Of a DNA stretch of 64,000 bases, positions 41,809 through 49,797 are shown in pieces. This DNA comes from Pseudomonas faucium (GTDB taxonomy: Bacteria > Pseudomonadota > Gammaproteobacteria > Pseudomonadales > Pseudomonadaceae). The position numbers and the translations under genes were made by a program. The notes under the pieces are model-generated. The model was not told the origin of the DNA, ran no database searches, and worked only from the letters and a program-made list of their open reading frames with translations. The stretch's first letter is position 1; every line of letters starts with the position of its first letter. The stretch lies in the NCBI RefSeq assembly GCF_021602585.1, contig NZ_BQIP01000018.1:1-64000 (forward strand), written 5' to 3'.

Positions 41809-41838
41809 TCTGACACCTAATGTAAAAATGTATGACAC
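41809..41838. promoter_or_regulatory. Direct repeat candidate binding site for the MocR regulator
   Basis: The hexamer tgacac occurs at 41811-41816 and 41833-41838, exactly 22 bases (about two helical turns) apart, with similar flanks (tctgacacct and tatgacacat). MocR/GabR regulators bind directly repeated sites of this kind between themselves and a divergent target. The rest of the 325-base gap 41619-41943 shows no gene. Confidence 0.4.
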
Positions 41839-41943
41839 ATAGAGCCATGCACAGTGGCAGGAAAGTCGCACTGCACTGTACAGGCCGCCAATGCAATACA
41901 CCCTGTAGGCGCTTGGCGTTACGCACCCTTCAAGGCCCCCGGA

Positions 41944-43368
41944 ATGCTTGAATTACACCCAGACTCCTCGACCCCGCTGGTCAATCAGATCATCGATGGG
42001 CTGCGCGAGCTGATCGACAACCAGACCCTCAAGCCAGGCGCCAAGGTGCCGTCTATTCGGGCCTTCGCCGCCACGTACTCGGTGAGCACCTTCACCGTGG
42101 TCGAGGCCTACGACCGCCTGGTGGCCCAGGGCCTGCTGGTGAGCAGGGGCAATGCCGGGTTCTTCGTCAACCGCGCGGCGGCCGAGCTGCTGGACAACCA
42201 CAACAGCGAAGCCGACACCACTCGACCATTGTTCAACTCCGAGTGGTACCTGCAGCAGATCTTCGAAACCCGCCAGCTGCCGTACAAGCCGGGCTGCGGC
42301 TGGCTGCCTAACGACTGGATGTACGAAGACGGCCTGCGCCGCGGCCTGCGCCAAGTGGCCGGCAGCCCGCTGGAGCTGTCCGGCTACGGCGACCCGATGG
42401 GCCTGCCGGAGCTGCGCGCGCTGACTGCGCAGAACTTGCAGCAAGAGTTGTCGATCGTCGCCAATCCTGCGCAGTTGATGCTCACCCACGGCGCCAGCCA
42501 GGCGCTGGACCTGGCCGTGCGCACCCTGGTGCGCCCCGGTGACGTGGTGCTGGTGGACGACCCGGGCTACCCCAACCTGATGAGCGTGCTGCGCACCCAG
42601 GGTGCCACCCTGGTCGGCGTGCCGCGCACCCCCAACGGCTACGACCTCAACCACCTCGAGCAGTTGCTGGCGCACCACCGCCCGACCGCGTTCTTCACCC
42701 AGCCGCACCTGCACAGCCCGACCTGTTCGCGCACCCCGCTGCCGCAGTTGCACCGGCTGCTGCAACTGGCCAGCCAGCATGGCTTTCGCCTGGTGGAGAA
42801 CAACCTGTACGCCGACATGATCGCCGAGCCACAGCCGTGCCTGGCCAGCCTGGACCACCTGCAGCAGGTGGTGTACGTGGGCAGCTATTCGAAGAGCATC
42901 TCGCCCAACGTGCGGGTCGGTTACCTGCTGGCCAACCCGGAGCTTGCGCAGAAGCTGCTGCACATGAAGATGCGCTCGGGCCTGACCACCTCGCAGGTGA
43001 TGGAGCGCGTGGTGTACGCGGCGATCATCGACGGCCGCTGGCGCAAGCACCTCAAGCGCCTGCGCCAGCGCCTGGCCGAGGCGCACCAGGACGTGGGCCG
43101 GCACCTGCACCGGCTGGGCTTCGAGCTGTTCACCGAGTCGGACGAGGGGATGTACATCTGGACCCGGCACCCGGCGATTCCGGACAGTGCGGCGCTGCTG
43201 GATGATGCACTGGAGAAAGGCATCATGCTCGGGCCTGGGCAGTTGTTCATGGTCGATGCCGAACCGACCGGGTGGATGCGCTTCAATGTGGCGTTCAGTA
43301 CGGACCCGGCGATGTGGGAATTGTTGGAGAAGGTGCTGGTGAAGCATGTGCGCCGGGGGGGGATCTAG
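41944..43368 (+). CDS. MocR-type regulator, GntR helix-turn-helix fused to aminotransferase
   Basis: A 474-residue fusion. Residues 1-75 form a GntR winged helix (PLVNQIIDGLRELIDNQTLKPGAKVPSIRAFAATYSVSTFTVVEAYDRLVAQGLL). Residues about 110-470 form a class I aminotransferase-like domain with the Schiff-base Lys in YSKSISPNVRVGYL and the substrate Arg region near WMRFNVAF. Such proteins use PLP as a sensor and not usually as enzymes. In the segment that normally contributes the acidic partner of PLP (often an E-D-D pattern), this protein reads VENNLYADM, with Asn-Asn. The start at 41944 leaves the HTH intact. It lies divergent from the GabP-like permease and probably regulates it. Confidence 0.92.
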   Translation: MLELHPDSSTPLVNQIIDGLRELIDNQTLKPGAKVPSIRAFAATYSVSTFTVVEAYDRLVAQGLLVSRGNAGFFVNRAAAELLDNHNSEADTTRPLFNSEWYLQQIFETRQLPYKPGCGWLPNDWMYEDGLRRGLRQVAGSPLELSGYGDPMGLPELRALTAQNLQQELSIVANPAQLMLTHGASQALDLAVRTLVRPGDVVLVDDPGYPNLMSVLRTQGATLVGVPRTPNGYDLNHLEQLLAHHRPTAFFTQPHLHSPTCSRTPLPQLHRLLQLASQHGFRLVENNLYADMIAEPQPCLASLDHLQQVVYVGSYSKSISPNVRVGYLLANPELAQKLLHMKMRSGLTTSQVMERVVYAAIIDGRWRKHLKRLRQRLAEAHQDVGRHLHRLGFELFTESDEGMYIWTRHPAIPDSAALLDDALEKGIMLGPGQLFMVDAEPTGWMRFNVAFSTDPAMWELLEKVLVKHVRRGGI

Positions 43369-43398
43369 GCGCTTGTCGCGGGATTTTGGGTGTTTGTG

Positions 43399-43620
43399 AG
43401 ATCGAGCGCCGCCCGCGCGGCGCATCGCGGATAAATCCGCTCCTACATTTGTTGCAACGTGCCTATGTCTGATAGGCCATGGTTGCCAGCCTGGGTGGCA
43501 CGACGCGATTTCTCGACGGGCGCAAAAAGCGGACAACCATGGCCTGACAGACCGTGGCACGTTGCAACAAATGTAGGAGCGGATTTATCCGCGATGCGCC
43601 GCGCGGGCGGCGCGCGATCT
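43399..43620. repeat. Long composite inverted repeat, copy 2
   Basis: Arms at 43399-43463 and 43556-43620 are nearly perfect 65-base reverse complements carrying the same gcatcgcggataaatccgct core and gttgcaacgtgcc tail as copy 1 at 5558-5808. The reverse complement of its 92-base centre aligns with the centre of copy 1 apart from about 28 extra bases there. The copies are therefore in opposite orientation. The gap 43369-43655 holds only this element. Confidence 0.9.
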
Positions 43621-43655
43621 ATTGGGCGGTGAAAATGCTGTGGCGAGCCCCTGAC

Positions 43656-44678
43656 CTACCGCCAATCCCCCTTCTGCGCAAAAAACGCCTGCGCATTGGC
43701 CTCCAGGCTCTCCAGGTGATAACCCCCCTCCTGCACGATCACGCACGGCATGCGCAACGCCCGAATCCGTTCACCCAATAGCGCGAACCCTTCGGTCGTC
43801 ACCGCCACCTTGCTCTGCGGGTCCAGCTCGTAGATATCGAACCCCAGCGACAGCACCAGCACCTCGGCCCCAAAGTCCTTCACCGCATCCAGGGCAATCT
43901 CCAGCTGCCCCATGAAATCCGCCTCACTGGCGCCATGGGCCATCGGCAGGTTGAGGTTGTACCCCTCCCCCGCGCCACTGCCGCGCTCGTCCTCGAACCC
44001 CGCCACGCCTGGATAGAAGTTGGTCGGATCACCATGGGTCGACACATACAGCACATCATTGCGTTCGTAGAAGATCTCCTGGATCCCCTGCCCATGGTGC
44101 ATGTCGGTATCGAGTATCGCCACGCGGCTGTAGCGGCTGCGCAAGGCTTGGGCGGCGACCGCGGCATTGTTCACATAGCAGAACCCCCCAGCCGCATCGA
44201 ACCGTGCATGGTGCCCCGGTGGCCGGCACAGCGCGTAAGCGGCCGGCTCGCCATCGAGGATGGCCTTGGCCGCGGCCACCGCGCTCTGCGCCGACCAGTA
44301 GGCCGAACGCCAGGTGTGCTCGCCCACCGGGCAGCTGCCGTCGGCCAGGTAGCGCCCGGCCTGGGCAAGGATGCCGCGCAGGGCATTGGGCTCGCGCACG
44401 AAGATGTTCGACATCACCTCATCGCCCCAGTCCTCGGGCACTTCCTTCCAGCGTGCATGGGCCTCTTCGAGGAAGGCCAGGTACGCCTGGCCATGCACGG
44501 CCTTGAGCGGGCCAAGCCCGGCATCGTCGGGCTGGCGGATGTCGAAGCCCAGGCCCTTGGCCGCCTGCAGCAGGCGCTGGGCGCGCTCGGGGACTTCCTG
44601 CGGGGTGCGCATGGCGCCGCGCGAGTAGTAGCTGCGCGGATGGTGCAGCAGTTGTTCGGGGTGGAAGTAGCAACGCAT
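43656..44678 (-). CDS. Histone deacetylase-family amidohydrolase, acetylpolyamine-type
   Basis: A 340-residue zinc amidohydrolase of the arginase/deacetylase fold. The active site is complete: His-His in RPPGHHA (156-157), zinc ligands D192 and H194 (TDMHHGQG) and D281 (SLGFDIYE), and transition-state Tyr 320 (EGGYHLESL). Bacterial members such as P. aeruginosa AphA/AphB remove acetyl groups from acetylputrescine, acetylcadaverine and related amines. The start ATG at 44678 overlaps the TGA of the M20 hydrolase gene by one base, so they are translationally coupled. Last gene of a module with an MHS transporter and a LysR regulator. The pairing with a carbamoyl/ureido hydrolase suggests a substrate with two amide-like bonds, which is inference. 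Confidence 0.92.
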   Translation of the reverse strand: MRCYFHPEQLLHHPRSYYSRGAMRTPQEVPERAQRLLQAAKGLGFDIRQPDDAGLGPLKAVHGQAYLAFLEEAHARWKEVPEDWGDEVMSNIFVREPNALRGILAQAGRYLADGSCPVGEHTWRSAYWSAQSAVAAAKAILDGEPAAYALCRPPGHHARFDAAGGFCYVNNAAVAAQALRSRYSRVAILDTDMHHGQGIQEIFYERNDVLYVSTHGDPTNFYPGVAGFEDERGSGAGEGYNLNLPMAHGASEADFMGQLEIALDAVKDFGAEVLVLSLGFDIYELDPQSKVAVTTEGFALLGERIRALRMPCVIVQEGGYHLESLEANAQAFFAQKGDWR

Positions 44679-45919
44679 CAGGCTTCTCCTTGTTCGACAC
44701 GGCCGGCGCGGGCCAGCACGGCGTTGAGCAGTACGTCGACACCCTGGCGGGCATCCTCGGGCAGCACGTCTTCGGCCTCGTTGTGGCTCAGGCCGCCGAC
44801 GCAGGGGATGAACACCATCGCCGTCGGGCAGTAGCGCGCCAGCAGGATGGCATCGTGGCCGGCGCCGCTGACGATGGCCTGCTGGGCATAGCCAAGGCCG
44901 TCCACCGCCTGCTGCACGGCGGCCACGCAGTCGGCATCGAAGGGCGTCGCCGGGCTGACCCAGTGGCGCTCGATGCGCACCTTGAGGCCGCGCTGGGCGG
45001 CGATGGCCTGCAACTGCTGGCCCAGGTCGCGTTCCATGGCCTCGATGGCCTCGTCACGGTGGTGGCGCAAATCGACGGTGAAGCGCAGCGCACCCGGGAT
45101 GGTGTTGCGCGAGGACTTGGCAATCGACAGCTCGCCCACGGTGGTCAGGCCCTGCGGGGCGAAATCGGCGGCCAGCTGCTCGACGGCCTGGATCATCCGC
45201 GCGGCGCCATACAGGGCGTCCTTGCGCAGCGGCATCGGCGTGGTGCCGGCATGCGCGGCCATGCCTTCGACGGTGACGTCCAGCCAGCGGATGGCCTGGC
45301 CGCCGCTGACCACGCCAATGGCCTTGGCGTTGTCCTCGAGAATTGGGCCTTGCTCGATATGCGCCTCGAAGTAGGCATCGACCTTGCCGCCCAGCGGGCG
45401 CTGGCCGGCGTACCCGGTGCGCTGCAGTTCAGCGGCCACGCTGATGCCGTCGGCATCGCGGATGGCCAGGGCCTGCTCCAGGGCCAGGGTGCCGGTGAAC
45501 ACCGCCGAGCCGAACATGGCCGGGGTGAAACGGGCGCCCTCCTCGTTGGTCCACACGGCGATTTCCAGCGGCTTGCGGGTCTGGATGCCCAGGTCGTTCA
45601 GGCGCCGTACCACCTCCAGCCCACCCAGCACGCCGTAGACGCCATCGAAACGGCCGCCTTCGGGCTGGGTGTCGAGGTGGCTGCCGATCATCACCGGGGC
45701 GGCATCCGGGTCGCTGCCGGGGCGGCGGGCGAACAGGTTGCCGATGGCGTCCACCGACAGGCTCAGCCCGGCCTCGCGGCACCAGTGGCTGAACAGCTCG
45801 CGGCCGGCCTTGTCCTCGTCGCTCAGGGCCAGGCGGCAGCTGCCGCCGCGGGCGGTGGCGCCGACTTCGGCCATGGCCATCAGGCTCGCCCACAGGCGCT
45901 CGCCATTGCTTTTCAACAT
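44678..45919 (-). CDS. M20-family Zn hydrolase, N-carbamoyl amino acid/ureidopropionase type
   Basis: A 413-residue metallo-amidase of the allantoate amidohydrolase, beta-ureidopropionase and L-carbamoylase group. Metal ligands and catalytic residues are in place: H81 (IGSHLDT), D92 (GRFDG), E126-E127 (WTNEEG), H187 (EAHIEQGP), H223 (AAHAGTTPM) and the C-terminal SGAGHDA and GGLSHNEAEDV. It hydrolyses N-carbamoyl or ureido groups with release of ammonia and CO2. It lies 28 bases after the MHS transporter gene and is coupled to the deacetylase-like gene. No dihydropyrimidinase is nearby, so this is not an ordinary pyrimidine-catabolic cluster. Confidence 0.92.
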   Translation of the reverse strand: MLKSNGERLWASLMAMAEVGATARGGSCRLALSDEDKAGRELFSHWCREAGLSLSVDAIGNLFARRPGSDPDAAPVMIGSHLDTQPEGGRFDGVYGVLGGLEVVRRLNDLGIQTRKPLEIAVWTNEEGARFTPAMFGSAVFTGTLALEQALAIRDADGISVAAELQRTGYAGQRPLGGKVDAYFEAHIEQGPILEDNAKAIGVVSGGQAIRWLDVTVEGMAAHAGTTPMPLRKDALYGAARMIQAVEQLAADFAPQGLTTVGELSIAKSSRNTIPGALRFTVDLRHHRDEAIEAMERDLGQQLQAIAAQRGLKVRIERHWVSPATPFDADCVAAVQQAVDGLGYAQQAIVSGAGHDAILLARYCPTAMVFIPCVGGLSHNEAEDVLPEDARQGVDVLLNAVLARAGRVEQGEA

Positions 45920-45947
45920 AGGGGTACTCCTAACTAAAACGAATGAT

Positions 45948-47252
45948 TCAGGCCAGTTCCAGTTGCTGGCTGCGGGCGTACTGGCGCGACAGGGCCAGCA
46001 CGCAGGCCAGGGAAACGCTGGCGATCAGGGTGTAGAACACGGCCATCGGCCACCACTGCCCGGTGAAGGTGTGGGCCAGCCAGGTGCCGATCAGTGGGGT
46101 CAGGCCGCCGGCGATGGCGCCGCACACCTGGTAGGCCATGGAAATGGCGGTGTAGCGCACGCGGGTTTCGAACATGCCGCTGACGTAGCCGGCGATCACC
46201 GCGTAGAACGAGGCCATGCAGGCGGCGGCCAGGGCGATGCCGAGCACGATCAACGGCCCTTGGCCGGAGCTGACCAGCACGAACATCGGGTACGGCGAGG
46301 CCATGGCCAGCAGCGCGACCAGGGCCAGAAAGCGTGTGGCGCCGAGTTTTTCCGACAGCCAGGCGGCCAGCGGCTGCACGCAGAACTGGATGATCGCGAC
46401 GAAGAACAGGCACTCGAGAATCAGCGAGCGTTCAAGGTGCAGCTGCTGGGTGGTGTAGCTGATCATGAAGGTGTTGGTGAAATAGACCCCGGCAATGCCC
46501 AGGGTATTGGCGCCGATGCACAGCAGCAGCGGGCGCCAGGCGGTGCGCAGCACTTCCAGCACCGGTGCCTGCTCCTTGCGCAGGGCCTTTTGCGCCTGCT
46601 CGCGGCTGGCCAGGAATTCGGGCGATTCGTTGACCCCCAGGCGAATCGCCAGGCCCACCAGCAACAGCAGCGCGCTGGCCAGGAACGGCACGCGCCAGCC
46701 CCAGCTCATCAGCTGATCCTCCGGCAGGCGGGTGACGGCGCCAAAGGCCAGCAGCGACAGGATCAGCCCCGCCGGGCTGCCCAGCTGGGCGAACGAGGCA
46801 AAGAAGTTGCGCCGGCCCTTGGGCGCATGCTCCCCGGCCATCAGCACCGCCCCGCCCCACTCACCGCCCACGGCGATACCCTGGACCACGCGCAGGATGA
46901 TCAGCAGCACCGGTGCTGCGGTGCCGATCTGCGCGTAGGTCGGCAGCAGGCCGATGCACACGGTGACGATGCCCATCATCAGCAAGGTGATGACCAGCGA
47001 CTTCTTGCGCCCGATGCGGTCGCCCACATGGCCGAACACGATGCCGCCCAGTGGCCGGGCGAAAAAGCCCACGGCAAAGGTGCCGAAGGCGGCCATGGTG
47101 CTGAACAGGCTGTTGTCGGAGGGGAAGAACAAGGCGCCGAACACCAGGGCGGCGGCGGTGGCATAGATGTAGAAGTCGTACCACTCGATCATGGTACCGA
47201 TGAACGCGGCGGCAGCGGCGCGGCGCGGCTGGGGCGAAGCGGTTGGCTTCAT
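45948..47252 (-). CDS. MHS-family MFS transporter
   Basis: A 434-residue proton symporter with twelve predicted segments. Family motifs are FIGTMIEWYDFYIYATAAALVF after a short N-terminus, GHVGDRIGRKKSLVITL in loop 2-3, RVVQGIAVGGEWGGAVLMAGEHAP, and GWRVPFLASALLLLVGLAIRLGVNESPEF. Members carry organic acids and amino-acid-like compounds. It is first in the operon leading to the M20 hydrolase and the deacetylase-like enzyme and divergent from a LysR gene at 47410, so it probably imports the substrate that the two hydrolases act on. Ligand unknown. Confidence 0.92.
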   Translation of the reverse strand: MKPTASPQPRRAAAAAFIGTMIEWYDFYIYATAAALVFGALFFPSDNSLFSTMAAFGTFAVGFFARPLGGIVFGHVGDRIGRKKSLVITLLMMGIVTVCIGLLPTYAQIGTAAPVLLIILRVVQGIAVGGEWGGAVLMAGEHAPKGRRNFFASFAQLGSPAGLILSLLAFGAVTRLPEDQLMSWGWRVPFLASALLLLVGLAIRLGVNESPEFLASREQAQKALRKEQAPVLEVLRTAWRPLLLCIGANTLGIAGVYFTNTFMISYTTQQLHLERSLILECLFFVAIIQFCVQPLAAWLSEKLGATRFLALVALLAMASPYPMFVLVSSGQGPLIVLGIALAAACMASFYAVIAGYVSGMFETRVRYTAISMAYQVCGAIAGGLTPLIGTWLAHTFTGQWWPMAVFYTLIASVSLACVLALSRQYARSQQLELA

Positions 47253-47340
47253 GGGGGGCTCCTTTGCTTGTTTTTCTGGCAGGAGTTGGAAGGGTCACGG
47301 TGGCGCTCTGGCGGCGCGCTGACTGCGATTTATCGGCCTG

Positions 47341-47400
47341 GGGCTATGATTAGTCAATTTTCTATTTATTATTCGAACTATTAACCACGCTTATCATCGA
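47341..47400. promoter_or_regulatory. AT-rich divergent promoter region of LysR/MHS module
   Basis: A conspicuously AT-rich stretch (ctatttattattcgaactat and surroundings) in otherwise GC-rich DNA, between the divergent starts at 47252 and 47410. It contains tagt at 47351-47354 and acta at 47377-47380, which could be half-sites of a LysR box. The support is the position and base composition only. Confidence 0.35.
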
Positions 47401-47409
47401 GCCCCCCCT

Positions 47410-48318
47410 ATGTCTGACCGCCTGCTCAACGACCGCCTCGACTGGAACCTGCTGCGCACCTTCCGCGTGATCGGCCAGGAGCTGTCGATCAGCCGCGCCG
47501 CCGCGCGCCTGCACCTGACCCAGCCGGCCGTGAGCCAGGCCCTCAAGCGCCTGGAAGACCAGCTGGGGCGCCAGCTGATTGCCCGCCGCGGGCCACGCTT
47601 CGTGCTCACCGACATGGGCGAGCAGCTGTTCCAGCTGGCTGGCGAGGTGTACGGGCAGATGTCGCAGATCGGCGGCCTGTTGGAGCAACCGGCCGATGAG
47701 CTGGTGGGCAAGGTGCGGTTGCTGATGATCAGCCGCATCGTCAGCGAGCGTTTCGACGATTTTCTCGCCGATTTCCACCGTTTGCACCCACGGGTGGACC
47801 TGGAAATCGACGTGATGCGCAGCTCCGACATCGTCGCCGCATTGCAGGAAAAGACCGCCACCGCAGGCCTGAGCCTCAACCGCCGGCCACAACCGCGGCT
47901 GGAGCAGCGGCTGTTCCTGCGCCAGCGCTACGCCTTCTTCTGCGGCAAGCACCATGCCCTGTTCGGCCAGGCCGAAGGCGACCTGCAGCGGGAGAACTTC
48001 GTCAGTTTCACCAGCGACCAGATCGGCGGCATGCTCTCGCCGCTGACCATCTTCCGCGACCAGCAGGGCTTCTCCGGGCGCATCGTGGCCTCTTCGCCAA
48101 GCCTTGAGGAAGTGCGCCGGCTGGTGATCGCAGGCTTCGGCATCGGCTGCCTGCCGGAGCACGTGGTGGCGCCGGACGTGGCTGCGGGGCTGCTGTGGAA
48201 GCTGGCGCCGCAAGAGGGGATCGCCGATGTGGACATCCACCTGCTGTGGAACCGGGAGCAGCGTTTGAGCCGCGCCGAAGAGGTGTTCATCGAGGCGTTG
48301 CAAGCCAGCCTGGACTGA
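47410..48318 (+). CDS. LysR-family transcriptional regulator
   Basis: A 302-residue LysR protein. The helix-turn-helix spans about residues 10-70 (WNLLRTFRVIGQELSISRAAARLHLTQPAVSQALKRLEDQLGRQLIARRGPRFVLTDMGEQLF). The effector-binding part starts near 95 (VRLLMISRIVSERFDDFLADFHRLHPRVDLEIDV). It is divergent from the transporter/hydrolase operon 47252-43656 and is the likely activator of it. It has ordinary length with no added domain. The effector would be the transported substrate or an early product. Confidence 0.93.
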   Translation: MSDRLLNDRLDWNLLRTFRVIGQELSISRAAARLHLTQPAVSQALKRLEDQLGRQLIARRGPRFVLTDMGEQLFQLAGEVYGQMSQIGGLLEQPADELVGKVRLLMISRIVSERFDDFLADFHRLHPRVDLEIDVMRSSDIVAALQEKTATAGLSLNRRPQPRLEQRLFLRQRYAFFCGKHHALFGQAEGDLQRENFVSFTSDQIGGMLSPLTIFRDQQGFSGRIVASSPSLEEVRRLVIAGFGIGCLPEHVVAPDVAAGLLWKLAPQEGIADVDIHLLWNREQRLSRAEEVFIEALQASLD

Positions 48319-48432
48319 CAGGTGGGCCGGGCTGGAACTTGGATCCGATCCTGTGAACGGGTATGCTACGCACAATAGCTATATGCCATCACTGCGGGCG
48401 CACCTTGCGCCCGGCGCTCAAGGACGAGACCC

Positions 48433-48975
48433 GTGCCCAGCCACCCTACCCGCCATACCATCGCCCGCCAGTGGCAGCTGCTCAAGTTGCTGCCCGACCG
48501 CCACCCCGGCATGAGTGCCCTGCAGTTGCAGGCCGCCCTGGCCAAGGCCGGGCACAAGACCAGCAAGCGCACGGTGGAACGCGACCTCAATGAGCTGGCC
48601 ACGCTGTTTCCGGTGCACTGCAACAGCAAGGGCATGCCTTATGGCTGGTACTGGCAACCGGGGTTGAGCCTGGAGGAAGTGCAACAGCTGCAACCCGACC
48701 AGCTTTCGCCCACCGCGCAGATCGAACTGCGCGCCTGGGTGGACGACGGCCTTGCCCGGCGCCTGGAAGACCAGCCGCTGTCCGAAGACATGCAGCTGGC
48801 ACCACAGCGCACCGGCGGCGCCAGGCTGGCGGCCACGGTCGACGACAGCCGTGCGCTGATGGGTTGGCTGCTGTCCCAGGCAGGTTCGATTCGTGTGCAG
48901 GCACCGGAAGATCTGCGCACCGCCATGGTCGCGCAACTGCGCGAAAGCCTGGCGCTGCACGACAGCGCTCACTGA
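48433..48975 (+). CDS. HTH_11/WYL-type regulator, short form
   Basis: A 180-residue protein with an N-terminal winged helix of the DeoR/HTH_11 type (TIARQWQLLKLLPDRHPGMSALQLQAALAKAGHKTSKRTVERDLNELATLF) and a short C-terminal part. WYL regulators of this kind normally have about 300 residues with a ligand-binding WYL domain. Here the C-terminal half (residues 75-180) keeps only pieces (GYWWQ-like GWYWQPGLSLEEV) and ends early without a visible frameshift. It may be a truncated paralogue or a naturally short member. Upstream, 48319-48432 contains a promoter-like region. It is convergent with the membrane protein gene at 48993. Confidence 0.7.
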   Translation: MPSHPTRHTIARQWQLLKLLPDRHPGMSALQLQAALAKAGHKTSKRTVERDLNELATLFPVHCNSKGMPYGWYWQPGLSLEEVQQLQPDQLSPTAQIELRAWVDDGLARRLEDQPLSEDMQLAPQRTGGARLAATVDDSRALMGWLLSQAGSIRVQAPEDLRTAMVAQLRESLALHDSAH

Positions 48976-48992
48976 CGCCCCTCAGGGCTCAC

Positions 48993-49724
48993 TCAGGAAG
49001 GCAAGCCTGGCACCCGCCGCCGCACCAGGCAGGCCCCGAGCCCGAGCACGCCCAGCACCAGCACGCCCAGCAGCATCACCAGTTCGCTGCTGTAGCGCGC
49101 CACCAGCGCCGGGAAGCCGGCGAACTCGCGGTACACCTGCACATCCGCCGCGCCGTCGGCGTGGCTGATGCTGATGCCGCCCTGGCGGATCTGCGCATAG
49201 TCGGCATCGAAATAGACCCACACCTTGTACACCCCACCTGCTTCGATGCTGGCGATCTGGACCTGAGGCGTCGAGGTTTCGTAGAGGGTGTCGTTGCCTG
49301 CCGCATCGCGTACCTGTACCAGGCCCTTGGCCGGCAGGCGGATCTTGACCTCGCGCACCACGGTGTCGCCGCTGTTGTGCAGGTCGATCAGCAGGCCCGT
49401 GCGGTGGTCCACCAGGCCCGCTTCGAACGGCTTGGCAAACAACTGCGCGTAAGGCGCCTGGGCCAGTTCCACCAGGCGGTCGACCTGGTCCGGGTTCAAC
49501 GCGCCTTCGGCGATGCGGCCGATGCGCGGCTGCAACTGTTCGTACTTGAGCTGCTCGTTGGCGCGGCTGATGCGCTCGCTGAACTGGCTCGGGTAGGTGA
49601 GGTAGGCGTAGGTCAGGGATGCATCCAGCCGCGCGTTGTTCTTGAACAGTACGTAGAACAGCAGCATGGCGATCAGGACCAGCAGCGTGGCCGCGAGGGG
49701 TTTCCTGGTGATGTCCCAACTCAA
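48993..49724 (-). CDS. Membrane protein with large extracytoplasmic domain, unknown function
   Basis: A 243-residue protein that I do not recognise. One membrane segment near the N-terminus (LAATLLVLIAMLLFYVLF) and one near the C-terminus (LVMLLGVLVLGVLGLGACLV) flank a soluble region of about 180 residues. That region has beta-rich stretches (TGLLIDLHNSGDTVVREVKIRLP, GGVYKVWVYFDADYA) suggestive of immunoglobulin-like domains, so it is probably an anchored periplasmic module. I start it at TTG 49724, with GGAA nine bases before. A TTG at 49766 would add 14 residues without a Shine-Dalgarno. Both neighbours are unrelated. Confidence 0.6.
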   Translation of the reverse strand: MSWDITRKPLAATLLVLIAMLLFYVLFKNNARLDASLTYAYLTYPSQFSERISRANEQLKYEQLQPRIGRIAEGALNPDQVDRLVELAQAPYAQLFAKPFEAGLVDHRTGLLIDLHNSGDTVVREVKIRLPAKGLVQVRDAAGNDTLYETSTPQVQIASIEAGGVYKVWVYFDADYAQIRQGGISISHADGAADVQVYREFAGFPALVARYSSELVMLLGVLVLGVLGLGACLVRRRVPGLPS

Positions 49725-49797
49725 CGGTGCGATTCCTTCTGTAGCGGTAAGTGCGAAACGGGCCAAAGGGTGCCAAGTTCGGCGCCCCCAGGCAAGT

